Positions 1 through 9,630 of a stretch of 64,000 nucleotides of DNA are shown piece by piece. A model generated the notes under the pieces. The model had not been told where the DNA came from. It made no database searches and worked only from the letters and a program-made list of their open reading frames with translations. The position numbers and the translations under genes were made by a program. This stretch comes from Haloarcula mannanilytica (lineage in GTDB: Archaea; Halobacteriota; Halobacteria; Halobacteriales; Haloarculaceae), in assembly GCF_005406125.1 (NCBI RefSeq), contig NZ_BIXZ01000001.1, positions 744,001-808,000 on the forward strand, given 5' to 3'. The stretch's first letter is position 1. Each line of letters begins with the position of its first letter.

Positions 1-1
1 T

Positions 2-2104
2 GAAGAGGCCGAACGCCACACGAGCGATTCGACGGCGTCGATGGGCGCACACTGGACGTTCGCCCCGACGACGGACCTCCAGCGGGACCCCCGCTGGGGC
101 CGCTTCTTCGAGGGCATCAGCGAGGACCCGAAACTCGAAGGGGATGTCTCGCGGGTCCGGGCGCGGGCACTGGAGGACGACGACCGGCTGACGGCGTGTG
201 TCAAGCACTTCGCAGCCTACTCCATCCCGAACAACGGCAACGACCGCGCGCCGGCCTCGACATCCATGCGCGACCTCCGGACGAATATCTTCCCGCCGTA
301 CCGGGAGGCACTGGCGGCCGAGCCCGGGACAGTGATGGTCAACAGCGGCGCGATAAACGGGGTCCCGGCCCACGCCTCCCACTGGCTGTTGACGACGCTG
401 CTCCGGGACACCTACGGCTACGAGGGGATGGTCGTCTCTGACTGGGACGACCTCAACCGGATGATCACGAACCACGACTACGCGCCGGACTTCGAGACGG
501 CGACGGAGATGGCCATCAACGCCGGCGTCGACATGTACATGATCGGCAACGGCGGCAGCGCACCGGGACCGGTGCAGTTCATCGACACCGTGGTCGGCCT
601 CGTCGAGGACGGCGCGATCCCCATGGAGCGCATCGACGAAGCGGTTCGACGAATTCTCGAACTGAAGGCCGACCTCGGCCTGTTCGAGCAACCGACGGTC
701 GACGAGTCCCGCATCGGGAACGTACTCGGCGGCGCACAGGAGGCCTCCGAGACGATGGCCAAGGAGTCACTGGTCCTCCTGAAAAACGACGAGGACACGC
801 TCCCGCTATCGGGCGACGAGAGCGTCCTGCTGACTGGCCCCGGTGTCGACGGCGACGGCAACAACACACGCGCGCTGATGCAACACGGCGGCTGGACGCT
901 CGGCTGGCAGGGAGCCAGCGCCGGCGGCCCGTATCCCCGCCAGAATCTCCTCGAAGAAGAACTGCAATCCCGCGTCGGGGATCTCACGCACGTCCCCACG
1001 TCCTACGAGAACACGACCTGGTTCAACGGCGAGGGTGACGGTGATGACCAGCAGAGCGACGAGAACGGGAACTTCGACTTCACCGACGAGCAACAATCAC
1101 AGGTCGAGTCGGCCGCGCCCGACGCCGACGCCGTCGTCGTGGTCATCGGCGAAGGGACCCACAACGAAGGCTTTGGCGACCGGGACGAACTGGTACTTGA
1201 TGAGGCCCAGCAGGCACTGCTCGATACCGTCGTCGAGTCCACCGACGATTCGACCCCGATCATCGGCGTCATGCTTGCCGGCGCGCCGCGGGGCTCTCCG
1301 GACACCTTCAGCCAGCTCGACGCCCTCCTGTTTGCCGGCCAGCCCGGCAGCGACGGCGGGACTGCCATCGCCGAGACGCTGGTCGGCGAGTACAACCCCT
1401 CGGGCAAGCTCCCGTTCAGCTGGCCCGAGAACGTCGGCACTACGCCCGTCCAGTACAACCGGTACGACCCGACATCGACGGGTGCGACGGACAACACAGC
1501 CATCTTCGAGTACGGCCACGGGCTCTCCTACACCGACTTCGAGTACGGGACCGTCTCGGTCACACAGCCGACCGTCGGCAACCCGGCTAATCAGTCCGAA
1601 GTGACCGTCAGCGTCGAGGTGACCAACACCGGGGAGATGGCCGGCGAGCACATCGTCGAAGTGTTCAACACCCAATCCTACGGCTCGGTACTCCAGCCGA
1701 TGCGCCGACTGCTGGGCTACGAGCGCGTCTCACTGGACTCCGGCGAATCGACCACGGTCGATGTGACTGCCGACCTGACGGCGCTGGAAGTCGTGCCGGG
1801 TGACGTGCTCGGACTCGCCCCGAAGGTCGTCGAAGCCGGCGAGTACGAACTCACTGTCGGGCAGGACGGCCCGACGACGACGCTGACTGTCCAGAACACG
1901 GCGAGCATTACCGACCCGGACCCCGTTCCGGGCCTTCCGAACGGGTCGGGAGGCAATCCCGGTCGGGGTAATGGGAATGGTAACAACGGAAATAGTGGGA
2001 ACGGCAGCGGAAACAATGGCAATGGGACCGGGAATAGCAGCAACCGCGACCCGACGATGGAGGACGTTGTCGACCTCCTCGATGAGGTTCGACACAGCTC
2101 CTGA
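2..2104 (+). CDS. Glycoside hydrolase family 3 beta-glycosidase, 5' end outside window
   Basis: The frame is open from the first bases, so the true start and any signal peptide lie upstream; 701 residues are visible. Numbering from the Met at 41, the family 3 barrel shows DLQRDPRWGR near 13-21, the KHF motif at 55-57 and the nucleophile motif VVSDWDD with Asp134 (codon 440-442). The alpha/beta sandwich domain follows, then a fibronectin III-like domain (about 500-610). Retaining hydrolysis of beta-glucosides or xylosides is the family activity; the substrate cannot be read. The C-terminus is a Gly/Asn-rich linker (about 625-665) followed by a short helix, DVVDLLDEV, and ends exactly where an 80-bp inverted repeat begins. 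The downstream TrmB-like gene may regulate it. Confidence 0.9.
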   Translation, partial: EEAERHTSDSTASMGAHWTFAPTTDLQRDPRWGRFFEGISEDPKLEGDVSRVRARALEDDDRLTACVKHFAAYSIPNNGNDRAPASTSMRDLRTNIFPPYREALAAEPGTVMVNSGAINGVPAHASHWLLTTLLRDTYGYEGMVVSDWDDLNRMITNHDYAPDFETATEMAINAGVDMYMIGNGGSAPGPVQFIDTVVGLVEDGAIPMERIDEAVRRILELKADLGLFEQPTVDESRIGNVLGGAQEASETMAKESLVLLKNDEDTLPLSGDESVLLTGPGVDGDGNNTRALMQHGGWTLGWQGASAGGPYPRQNLLEEELQSRVGDLTHVPTSYENTTWFNGEGDGDDQQSDENGNFDFTDEQQSQVESAAPDADAVVVVIGEGTHNEGFGDRDELVLDEAQQALLDTVVESTDDSTPIIGVMLAGAPRGSPDTFSQLDALLFAGQPGSDGGTAIAETLVGEYNPSGKLPFSWPENVGTTPVQYNRYDPTSTGATDNTAIFEYGHGLSYTDFEYGTVSVTQPTVGNPANQSEVTVSVEVTNTGEMAGEHIVEVFNTQSYGSVLQPMRRLLGYERVSLDSGESTTVDVTADLTALEVVPGDVLGLAPKVVEAGEYELTVGQDGPTTTLTVQNTASITDPDPVPGLPNGSGGNPGRGNGNGNNGNSGNGSGNNGNGTGNSSNRDPTMEDVVDLLDEVRHSS

Positions 2105-2183
2105 TACTGTCGGCTGTACGTCTGTGAAGAATGTTGCCACCCCGGGGTGGCAAGTATCTTGAATTAGGGACAGCCAACAGTAT
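2104..2183. repeat. 80-bp nested inverted repeat (MITE-like element or strong terminator)
   Basis: Outer arms 2104-2117 (ATACTGTCGGCTGT) and 2170-2183 (ACAGCCAACAGTAT) pair at 13 of 14 positions. A perfect 20-bp palindrome (2134-2153, half-site TTGCCACCCC) shares the same centre. The outer arms are bounded by TA, as expected of an element that duplicates a TA target. The left arm starts in the stop codon of the GH3 gene. It could also serve as a transcription terminator. Confidence 0.6.
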
Positions 2184-2287
2184 GAGGCGGGTACCGCGAC
2201 CGAACCCGCTGCTGTTCCCGGCCACAAGCTGGACCACAGAGCACCACCCCGTGTCGATACACTTCGGCCCGTTCTCACTCTCACTAA

Positions 2288-2320
2288 TTATTATATACTT
2301 TCGGTGACAGAATCTGACAC
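2288..2320 (+). promoter_or_regulatory. Candidate promoter and operator of the TrmB-like gene
   Basis: A TATA-like stretch (ATTATATAC, about 2288-2299) is followed by the imperfect palindrome GTGACAGA-A-TCTGACAC at 2304-2320 (7 of 8 positions pair). It covers the region just before the expected transcription start, a typical place for an archaeal repressor site. Confidence 0.35.
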
Positions 2321-2368
2321 AGCGACCCCGTAATATGGGACCAGCCGACACGCTCTGACCCGCTCACC

Positions 2369-3439
2369 ATGCCTGACTCCACACGCCAGCCGAGCGCGAC
2401 CGTTCGGGACCGACTCCAGCAGTACGGACTCTCCGAGACAGAGGCCGAGACGTACCTCGCCGTCGTGGAAAAGGGACCGGCAACGGCCCGGACGGTGGCT
2501 GAAACGGCGGGGGTCTCCACGAGCTACGTGTACGACATCTGTGATTCGCTGGCCGCGGACGGCTTCGTCACCGTCGACGACCACCGGACGCCGACAGTCA
2601 TCCGTGCGACGCCCCCGTCGGAGGCCTTCGGTGCGCTGAAACGCGAACTCGACACACTTGAGACGGCGGTCCAATCCCGGTATGAGGACAATTCGACTGC
2701 CGACAACTCCTTCGAGGTAGTCAAATCCCGGCCGACTATCGTCAAGCGACTGGAGCAACACATCGACGCCGCCGACTGCGAGGTCGTGCTCCAACTCCCG
2801 GCACGCCGACTGCCCGACCTCCGCGAGCCGCTGCGCCGTGCCCGCGAACGAGGTATCCTCGTACTCCTGACGCTGTCGGGCTACGACGCCCAGTCGATGA
2901 CCCTGGAACTGGACGGCGTCGCCAATGCGGTTCGACTCGGCCTCGACGGCGCGCCGTCGCTACTCGCGACGGACCAGCAGCGCGGACTCGTTTCCCCGTC
3001 GACGATGCTCAGCTGGGATCACGACGAGACGAACGCGATCACGTTCACGCAGGAGGCCGTCGCCGCAGTGCTCGTTGGTTCCTATCTAGGCAATTACTGG
3101 CCCATCGGCGAGGAAGTGCTGGTCTCCCGACCCCCCAGCCTCCCCGTTCGGTACGACATGTTCCGCCCCGTCGTGTTCACGACGACACTCGCGCTCCGGG
3201 CTGGGGAGTCGGTCGTCGCCGACCTGTACGCCCGGCCGACGGGCTCCGACGACGACTTCGAAGTGATAACCGGCGACGTGGTCGATGTCCGCCAGAACCT
3301 CCTCGAACCGAGCAACAGCGACTTCGGCTTCGAGAACTCGCTGGTCGTCGACACGGGACAGGAGCGGCTCACCGTCGGCGGGTACGGCGCGTTCCTCGAA
3401 GACTACGAGGTCAAGCACACGACGTTGCGCCGAGCGTAG
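2369..3439 (+). CDS. TrmB-family transcriptional regulator
   Basis: 356 residues. An N-terminal winged helix (about 10-80) carries LSETEAETYLAVV and VSTSYVYDICDSLAADGFV, typical of TrmB. A short coiled segment follows (about 85-110), then an effector domain. The C-terminal part (about 250-350), with RPPSLPVRYDMFR and DLYARPTG, resembles the sugar-sensing half of haloarchaeal TrmB proteins. Members bind sugars and switch genes of carbohydrate uptake and metabolism. It lies directly downstream of a GH3 glycosidase on the same strand, so control of that gene, itself, or both is a reasonable inference. The ATG at 2369 is used; a TATA-like box lies about 75 nt upstream. Confidence 0.85.
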   Translation: MPDSTRQPSATVRDRLQQYGLSETEAETYLAVVEKGPATARTVAETAGVSTSYVYDICDSLAADGFVTVDDHRTPTVIRATPPSEAFGALKRELDTLETAVQSRYEDNSTADNSFEVVKSRPTIVKRLEQHIDAADCEVVLQLPARRLPDLREPLRRARERGILVLLTLSGYDAQSMTLELDGVANAVRLGLDGAPSLLATDQQRGLVSPSTMLSWDHDETNAITFTQEAVAAVLVGSYLGNYWPIGEEVLVSRPPSLPVRYDMFRPVVFTTTLALRAGESVVADLYARPTGSDDDFEVITGDVVDVRQNLLEPSNSDFGFENSLVVDTGQERLTVGGYGAFLEDYEVKHTTLRRA

Positions 3440-3448
3440 TATTCTCTG

Positions 3449-4432
3449 TCAGTCAGTTAGGCGGTCGAGCAGCGCCGCTTCCGTATCCCGGTCAGGCCCG
3501 AACTCCCGACCAGTCCGGCCGTTCTCCCGATGCTCGGCGACGGTTACTGCCAGCGCCGTCTCGTGGGGCGTCGACGACCAGCCCAGGCCACGTAGTTTCG
3601 CTGTCGACAGCAGATGCGGCGAGTCGCGGTAGATCGGGAAATCGCCAGGGTCTAACCCCGCCGCCGCGAGCTCGCGCTCGCCGACGCCGACAGTCTCGAC
3701 TGCAGTCTCGTGGACGCTGGCGAGTAGGTCGACCCACTCCCGGAGCGTCGGCGCGTGCTCGTCGCCGACGTTGTACGCCTCGCCAGCCGTTCCCCGCTCC
3801 GCGACGAGACGGAGCGCACTCGCCACGTCCTCGACGTAGGCCATCTGCCAGAGGCTGAGGCCGTCGCTGGGAACGACTACCCGGTCGTACTCGGCAACCC
3901 GGTTCACCCAGTAGGCGAACCGCTCGGTGTAGTCGTGGGGGCCGTAGACGACGGTCGGCCGGACGCTCATCGCCCGCACGCCGTCCTCGGCGGCGGCGAA
4001 CACCTCGCGGTCGCCCTCGGCTTTGCGCGGGCCGTAGGTCTCTCGGCTGTCAGTCGTGGCCTGCTCGTCGGTACAGCCGGCAAGCGGCGTTTCTCCCTCC
4101 CGCTTTGGCGTCCGCTCGACGCCGTAGGCCGCGCCGCTTGAGACGTACACGTACGCATCGACATCAGCGAATACGTCAGTCGCCACCCGCACGTCCGTCG
4201 GGAAGTACGCCACGCAGTCGACGACTACGTCCGGGTCGACCCGCTCGCGCGCTGTTTCGAGCGTGGCCTGCTCGCGCCGGTCGCCCTCGATGTGGGCAAC
4301 GTCGGTGTCCGCGAACGGGTTCGGGCGCTGCCCGCGGGTGAGCATCGTCACGTCGTAACCCGCGTCGCGGAACTCGGTGACCGTGTGCCGGCCGATGAAC
4401 CTGCCGCCGCCGATGACGAGAACGCTGTCCAT
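3449..4432 (-). CDS. NAD(P)-dependent epimerase/dehydratase, extended SDR family
   Basis: 327 residues, usual length for extended short-chain dehydrogenases. The N-terminal Rossmann motif is GGGRFIG (8-14). Catalytic residues are visible as SSG (98-100) and Y133-x3-K137 in ETYGPRKAE. RPTVVYGPHDYTERF and the late NVGDEHAPTLREW stretch are typical of sugar-nucleotide epimerase/dehydratase proteins. The substrate cannot be read. It runs convergently with the TrmB-like gene, with only 9 bp between the stops. Confidence 0.85.
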   Translation of the reverse strand: MDSVLVIGGGRFIGRHTVTEFRDAGYDVTMLTRGQRPNPFADTDVAHIEGDRREQATLETARERVDPDVVVDCVAYFPTDVRVATDVFADVDAYVYVSSGAAYGVERTPKREGETPLAGCTDEQATTDSRETYGPRKAEGDREVFAAAEDGVRAMSVRPTVVYGPHDYTERFAYWVNRVAEYDRVVVPSDGLSLWQMAYVEDVASALRLVAERGTAGEAYNVGDEHAPTLREWVDLLASVHETAVETVGVGERELAAAGLDPGDFPIYRDSPHLLSTAKLRGLGWSSTPHETALAVTVAEHRENGRTGREFGPDRDTEAALLDRLTD

Positions 4433-4491
4433 GCCCGTCCCTGTTCCGGCAGCATCAAAAAAACGGTGCGTCGGCAGTCCTCAGTGACGAC

Positions 4492-7400
4492 TCAGTCGTC
4501 AGTGGAGGCGGCGAAGTCCGCTTCAGTGGCCTCGGCACTCGGGGCGGCCTTGGCCGGTGGTTCGTTGCGCACGTCGTCACGCTCGCGGTCGGCGATGACC
4601 TCGGCGTAGGCATCGGGCATCACCTTCGTGAAGTTCTCCAGTCCAGCGTCCCAGTTCTCCAGCAGTTCTGCCGCCCGGTCGGAGTCGGTGTAGGCGGCGT
4701 GGTTCTCGACGAGTCGGGTGATCATCTGGCGGTCCTTCCCTTCGAGGGTATCGGACAGCGACACCATGCCAGTGTTTGCCTTCTCCGCGAAGGTCCCGTC
4801 GGCGTCATAGACGTAGGCAACGCCGCCGGACATGCCGGCCGCGAAGTTCTTGCCCGTCTCGCCCAGCACGACGATAGCGCCGCCGGTCATGTACTCACAG
4901 CCGTGGTCGCCGACGCCCTCGACGACGCCTTTGACCCCGGAGTTGCGGACGGCGAATCGCTCGCCGGCCATGCCGTTGACGTAGGCCTCGCCCTGAGTCG
5001 CGCCGTACAGCGCGACGTTGCCGATGACGATGTTCTCCGTCGGGTCGAAGGGGGCGTTGTCAGGCGTGTTCAGGATCAGCTTCCCACCCGAGAGCCCTTT
5101 GCCGACGTAGTCGTTGGCGGTCCCGGTCAGCTCCATCGTCACGCCCTGTGCGAGGAACGCGCCGAAGGACTGGCCGGCCGTGCCGTTGAAGTCGACTCGG
5201 ATAGTGTCGTCAGCGAGACCGTCGCTGGCGTGCTCACGGGAAATGCGGTTCGAAAGCGTCGCCCCGACTGCGCGGTCGACGTTGCTGATGTCGGCGTCGA
5301 TGGCGACCGGCTCGCCGTCGTAGATAGCCCCCTCAGCCGCGTCGATGAGGTCCCAGTCGAGCTGCTGGTCGACCTCGTGGGTCTGTTCGCGCTGCTTGTA
5401 GCGGCCGTCGTTGTCGGCCGGCTCCGCGATGACCGACGAGAGGTCGATCTTCTGGGCCTTGGGCTGGGTCACGTCGTCGCGTTGTTTGAGGACGCTCGGA
5501 CGGCCGACCATCTCGTCGACCGTCTCGAAGCCGAGTTCGGCCATGATCTCCCGCAGTTCCTGGGCCACGAACGTCATGTAGTTGATGACGTGCTGTGGCT
5601 CGCCGGGGAACCGCTCGCGGAGGTTCTCGTTCTGCGTGGCGATGCCGACCGGGCAGGTGTTCTCGTGGCACTGCCGGGCCATCACACAGCCCGAGGTGAC
5701 CATCGAGGCGGTCCCGAAGGTGTACCCCTCGGCACCGAGCAAAGCGGCGACGGCCACGTCGCGGCCGGTCTTCATGCCGCCGTCGGTCGTAACCTTGATG
5801 CGCGAACGCAGGCCGGTCGCCCGAAGCATCTGGTTGGCCTCCGAAACACCGAGTTCCCACGGGAGGCCGGCGTTCTTGATGGAGGTCTTCGGCGACGCGC
5901 CGGTCCCGCCGTCGTGGCCCGAGATGTGGACCACGTCGGCGTTGGCCTTGGCGACGCCGGCCGCGATGGTCCCGATACCGTCCTCGGAGACCAGCTTGAC
6001 GTTGATATCGGCCTCGGGGTTCGAGGCCTTGAGGTCGTGGATGAGCTGCTTGAGGTCCTCGATGGAGTAGATGTCGTGCAGCGGCGGCGGCGAGATGAGG
6101 CCGACGCCCGGCGTGGCGTAGCGGACGTGGGCGATCATCTCGTTGACCTTCTTGCCGGGCAGGTGGCCGCCCTCGCCGGGCTTCGAACCCTGGGCCATCT
6201 TGATCTGGAGTTCGTCGGCCGACGCGAGGTAATCGGAGGTGACGCCGAAGCGGCCGGAGGCGACCTGCTTCGTGGTACACTCCTTCTCGGTGTCGAACCG
6301 CTCAGGCGGCTCGCCGCCCTCGCCGGTGTTGGCGTTGGCCCCGAGTCGGTTCATTGCGATGGCGTTGTTCTCGTGCATCTCGGGCGAGAGAGACCCGAGC
6401 GACATCGCTGCGGTCTCGAACCGTTCGACGATATCCTCGACCGGTTCGACCTCCTCGATGGGGATGGACTCGCGGTCGGAGTCGAACTCAAGCAGGCCAC
6501 GGAGTGTCTGGAGCTCCTCGTTCTGGTCGTTGACCAGCTCGGCGAACTCCTTGTACGTGTCGTAGTCGCCCATGCGGACGGCCTGTTGAATCTTGCCGAC
6601 CGTGTTGGGGTTCCACTGGTGGTGGATGCCGTTCGAGCGGAACTCGTACTCGCCCTGCCGGGGCATGTCGGGTTCTTCCTCGCTCCAGGCGACTTCGTGG
6701 CGCTGGGTGAGGTCGTCCTCGATTTCCTCGATGCCGATCCCTTCGGTCCGGCAGGTCGTTCCCTCGAAGTACTCGGCGATGAAATCGGAGGAGAGGCCGA
6801 CAGCCTCGAAAATCTGGGCACCCTGGTAGGACTCGACCGTGGAGATACCCATCTTTGCCATCGTCTTCAGGAGGCCGTCCTCGACGGCGGTGATGTAGGC
6901 GTCGATGGCGTCGGCCAGGTCCGCGCCGTCTGGTCCGGCCACCAGGTCTTCGATGGTCTGATAGGCCAGATAGGGGTTGACAGCGCCGGCCCCGTAGCCG
7001 ATGAGCGTCGCGAAGTGATGGACGGCCCGCGGGTCGCCGGACTCGACGACGAGTCCGACGTGGTTGCGGAGACCGTTACGGACGAGGTGGTGGTGGATGC
7101 CACCGACCGCCAGCAGGCTCGGGATCGGCACGCGGTCCTCGCCGGCGTTACGGTCCGAGAGCACGAGGATATCGTGTTCCTTCGCGGCGGCGTCGGCCTC
7201 GGCCCGCACGTCCTCAACAGCCTCGCGGAGGTCGCCGTCCTTCTCGTAGGTGATGTCGAGGACCTTCGTGGACATGCCGTTTGCATCCAGGTCCTTGATG
7301 GACTCCGTCTCCTCGTCGGTGAGAATCGGGGAGTCAAGCACGAGCTGGCGGGCGTGGTCCTGGCTCTCGTCGAGCATGTTGCGCTGGTAGCCCAGCCGGG

Positions 7401-9051
7401 ACTCAAGCGAGGTGACGAGTTCCTCGCGGATGTAGTCAAGCGGCGGGTTCGTCACCTGCGCGAACAGCTGCTTGAAGTAGGTAAACAGCGGGCGGTTGAA
7501 CTGTGAGAGGACCGACAGCGGCGTGTCATCGCCCATGGAGCCGACGGGGTCTTTCCCCTTCTCGGCCATCGGCTCGATGAGGTGGTCCACCTCGTCGTAC
7601 GTGTAACCGTACATGGCCTGGTGGCTCCGCAGGGCGTCGGAGGGGTCCCGGGGCTCGTTGTCCTCGCGGTCGGCCACCTCGTCGATATCGACCTGTTCCT
7701 CGGCGACCCACTCGCCGTACTTGTCGTCGGTGATATCCTCGAACACTTCCGCGTCGGGAATGACGCGGCCCTCCTCGGGGTCGGCGAGGAAGCACTGCCC
7801 GGGCTGGAGCCGGCCGCGTTCACTGATCTCGCTGGCGTCGTGTTCCAGCGCGCCGGCTTCCGAAGACATCACGAGCGTGTTGTCTTCAAGGATGTCGTAG
7901 CGACACGGGCGCAGGCCGTTGCGGTCCAGCACGGCTCCGATGCGGTCGCCATCCGTCGCCGCGACGAGCGCCGGGCCGTCCCAGGGTTCGACCAGCGAGG
8001 CGTGGTAGTCATAGAAGTCACGCCGGTCGCCGGTCACGTCGTTCATCTCGCCGCGCCAGGCTTCGGGGATGAGCATCCGGAGCGCGTGCGGGAGGTCACG
8101 GCCGCCCTGGAGCAGGAGTTCGAGCGCGTTATCGACGCTCGCAGTGTCTGACTGCTCGGGGTCGTCGATGATGGGTTTAATCTTCTCCAAGTCACCCTCG
8201 AAATCGTCGCTCTGGATGTCTGTCTCCCGAGCGCGCATCCAGTTGATGTTCCCCTGGATGGTGTTGAACTCGCCGTTGTGAATGACACGGCGGTAGGGGT
8301 GTGCGAGATGCCACGCGCCGAGCGTGTTCGTCGAGAAGCGGGCATGCACCATTGCGAACGTCGACTGCATCCGCTCGTCTTCGAGGTCGGGGTAGTAATC
8401 TTCGAGCTGTTCGGCCTTGAGCAGGCCCTTATACACCACTACGTCGGTTGCGAGCGAGACGACGTAAAATCGCTCGTGGCCCGACGGTTTCTCTTCCTCG
8501 ATGGTATTTTCGAGCGACCGGCGGCCGACATACAGCTGGTTCTCGAAGGCATCGCCGGTCTTGCCCGTCGCCGAGGTGACAAAAAACTGGACGATGTCAG
8601 GCTCGGATTCGAGCGCCGTCGCGCCCAGGTCGCTGTTGTCCGTGGGAACGTCGCGCCAGTCGAGGACATCCAGGCCCTCTGCGGCGAGTTCCGTCTCGAC
8701 GAGGTCTTTCAGGCTCCCGGCGACCTCGTCGTCGTCCTTCGGGAGAAAGAGCGTGCCGACGGCGTACTCACCGGCAGGTGGGAGGTCGGCGTCGACTTCG
8801 GCAGCGAAAAATTCGTGGGGGATCTGGAGCATGATGCCCGCTCCGTCGCCCGTGTCCTGCTCGGCTCCTGTCGTCCCTCGATGTTCGAGGTTGTCGAGGA
8901 GTTCGAGTCCGTCCGATACAACCCAGTGGTCGCTCTGGCCGTCGAGGTCCATAACGACCCCGACACCACAGTTCGACCGCTCGTCCGTGGGATCTGCAAG
9001 CCCGGCGTCGCCTGCAGAGAGACCTGTCTGTCGCTCAACCATGTGTTTCAC
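4492..9051 (-). CDS. gltB: Glutamate synthase large subunit, probably ferredoxin-dependent
   Basis: 1519 residues, the full length of the family. Cys28 (RSNCGVG) is the class II amidotransferase nucleophile, so about 27 residues would be removed by maturation. The glutaminase domain runs to about 430, then the central domain, the FMN-binding synthase domain (about 830-1210) and the C-terminal beta-helix (about 1270-1490). The iron-sulfur cysteines are C1122, C1128 and C1133 (CVMARQCHENTC). The enzyme turns glutamine and 2-oxoglutarate into two glutamates. No small NADPH subunit gene is adjacent, which favours a ferredoxin donor, though I infer this from context only. ATG at 9051 or 9042 could start it. 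A TATA-like stretch lies at 9119-9130. Confidence 0.95.
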   Translation of the reverse strand: MKHMVERQTGLSAGDAGLADPTDERSNCGVGVVMDLDGQSDHWVVSDGLELLDNLEHRGTTGAEQDTGDGAGIMLQIPHEFFAAEVDADLPPAGEYAVGTLFLPKDDDEVAGSLKDLVETELAAEGLDVLDWRDVPTDNSDLGATALESEPDIVQFFVTSATGKTGDAFENQLYVGRRSLENTIEEEKPSGHERFYVVSLATDVVVYKGLLKAEQLEDYYPDLEDERMQSTFAMVHARFSTNTLGAWHLAHPYRRVIHNGEFNTIQGNINWMRARETDIQSDDFEGDLEKIKPIIDDPEQSDTASVDNALELLLQGGRDLPHALRMLIPEAWRGEMNDVTGDRRDFYDYHASLVEPWDGPALVAATDGDRIGAVLDRNGLRPCRYDILEDNTLVMSSEAGALEHDASEISERGRLQPGQCFLADPEEGRVIPDAEVFEDITDDKYGEWVAEEQVDIDEVADREDNEPRDPSDALRSHQAMYGYTYDEVDHLIEPMAEKGKDPVGSMGDDTPLSVLSQFNRPLFTYFKQLFAQVTNPPLDYIREELVTSLESRLGYQRNMLDESQDHARQLVLDSPILTDEETESIKDLDANGMSTKVLDITYEKDGDLREAVEDVRAEADAAAKEHDILVLSDRNAGEDRVPIPSLLAVGGIHHHLVRNGLRNHVGLVVESGDPRAVHHFATLIGYGAGAVNPYLAYQTIEDLVAGPDGADLADAIDAYITAVEDGLLKTMAKMGISTVESYQGAQIFEAVGLSSDFIAEYFEGTTCRTEGIGIEEIEDDLTQRHEVAWSEEEPDMPRQGEYEFRSNGIHHQWNPNTVGKIQQAVRMGDYDTYKEFAELVNDQNEELQTLRGLLEFDSDRESIPIEEVEPVEDIVERFETAAMSLGSLSPEMHENNAIAMNRLGANANTGEGGEPPERFDTEKECTTKQVASGRFGVTSDYLASADELQIKMAQGSKPGEGGHLPGKKVNEMIAHVRYATPGVGLISPPPLHDIYSIEDLKQLIHDLKASNPEADINVKLVSEDGIGTIAAGVAKANADVVHISGHDGGTGASPKTSIKNAGLPWELGVSEANQMLRATGLRSRIKVTTDGGMKTGRDVAVAALLGAEGYTFGTASMVTSGCVMARQCHENTCPVGIATQNENLRERFPGEPQHVINYMTFVAQELREIMAELGFETVDEMVGRPSVLKQRDDVTQPKAQKIDLSSVIAEPADNDGRYKQREQTHEVDQQLDWDLIDAAEGAIYDGEPVAIDADISNVDRAVGATLSNRISREHASDGLADDTIRVDFNGTAGQSFGAFLAQGVTMELTGTANDYVGKGLSGGKLILNTPDNAPFDPTENIVIGNVALYGATQGEAYVNGMAGERFAVRNSGVKGVVEGVGDHGCEYMTGGAIVVLGETGKNFAAGMSGGVAYVYDADGTFAEKANTGMVSLSDTLEGKDRQMITRLVENHAAYTDSDRAAELLENWDAGLENFTKVMPDAYAEVIADRERDDVRNEPPAKAAPSAEATEADFAASTDD

Positions 9052-9118
9052 GACTAGGCGTGCCCCTATAAGAGGGTACTCCTAATGGTATTAGTGTTGT
9101 TTAACCCCACATTAAGGC

Positions 9119-9130
9119 ATATATATTTAT
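9119..9130 (-). promoter_or_regulatory. TATA-like box upstream of gltB
   Basis: On the minus strand this reads ATAAATATATAT, in a 144-bp AT-rich gap. An inverted repeat CTAAT-GGT-ATTAG (9082-9094) lies between it and the gene. Confidence 0.4.
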
Positions 9131-9195
9131 CACGATTGTTCGGTCTGTATCATGGGTGATGTGTAGCGGCCGCAGGCTGGCGGTTCGTCCGAGAT

Positions 9196-9609
9196 TCAGC
9201 CGAGCATCGGCGCAGCCGGCTCCTCGATACCGGAAACGTAGGCAGTAATGTCAGTTGTCGATACCATTCCGACGACACCTTCCGTTTCATCGACCACAGG
9301 GAGGTGATGGACACCGTGGTCCATCATCAGGCTTGCAGCCGTCTCGACGGGGTCGTTCGCCGTGACCGTAACCAAGTCCCTACTCATAAACGCCGAGACG
9401 GCCAGGTCATCCGGATCGCCGCCCTCTGCGGCGATCTCGACAAAGTCCGTCGAGGTGAGAATCCCCGCCAGTTTGGCGTCCGCATCGACGACACCGACGG
9501 AGCTGATGTTCTCATCGAGCATCCGTTTAGCCACTGCCTTCGCGTTCGCGTCGACGGCAACGGTCGTTACAGGTGAAGACATAATTCGCCCGACAAACAG
9601 GTCATCCAT
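9196..9609 (-). CDS. Two-CBS-domain protein
   Basis: 137 residues from the ATG at 9609 (MDDLFVGRIMSS). I prefer this to the ATG at 9624 because the TATA-like box GGTTATATAT (9631-9640) is centred 26 nt upstream of 9609, which fits a leaderless mRNA; the upstream ATG would lie too close to the box. Two CBS repeats are seen, about 5-60 (VGRIMSS to ILTSTDF) and 70-130 (VSAFMSR to MVSTTDI). Such stand-alone pairs bind adenine nucleotides and regulate partners; the partner is unknown here. It lies downstream of the gltB start region, on the same strand, but is separated from gltB by that gene's promoter. Confidence 0.85.
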   Translation of the reverse strand: MDDLFVGRIMSSPVTTVAVDANAKAVAKRMLDENISSVGVVDADAKLAGILTSTDFVEIAAEGGDPDDLAVSAFMSRDLVTVTANDPVETAASLMMDHGVHHLPVVDETEGVVGMVSTTDITAYVSGIEEPAAPMLG

Positions 9610-9630
9610 GGTATCTGGTAACATGGTTCA

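Noticed and set aside
4699-7506. Long open frame of 935 codons on the strand opposite gltB
   Set aside because: It lies wholly inside the strongly supported glutamate synthase gene; GC-rich codon bias leaves open antisense frames. The translation has no recognisable domain.
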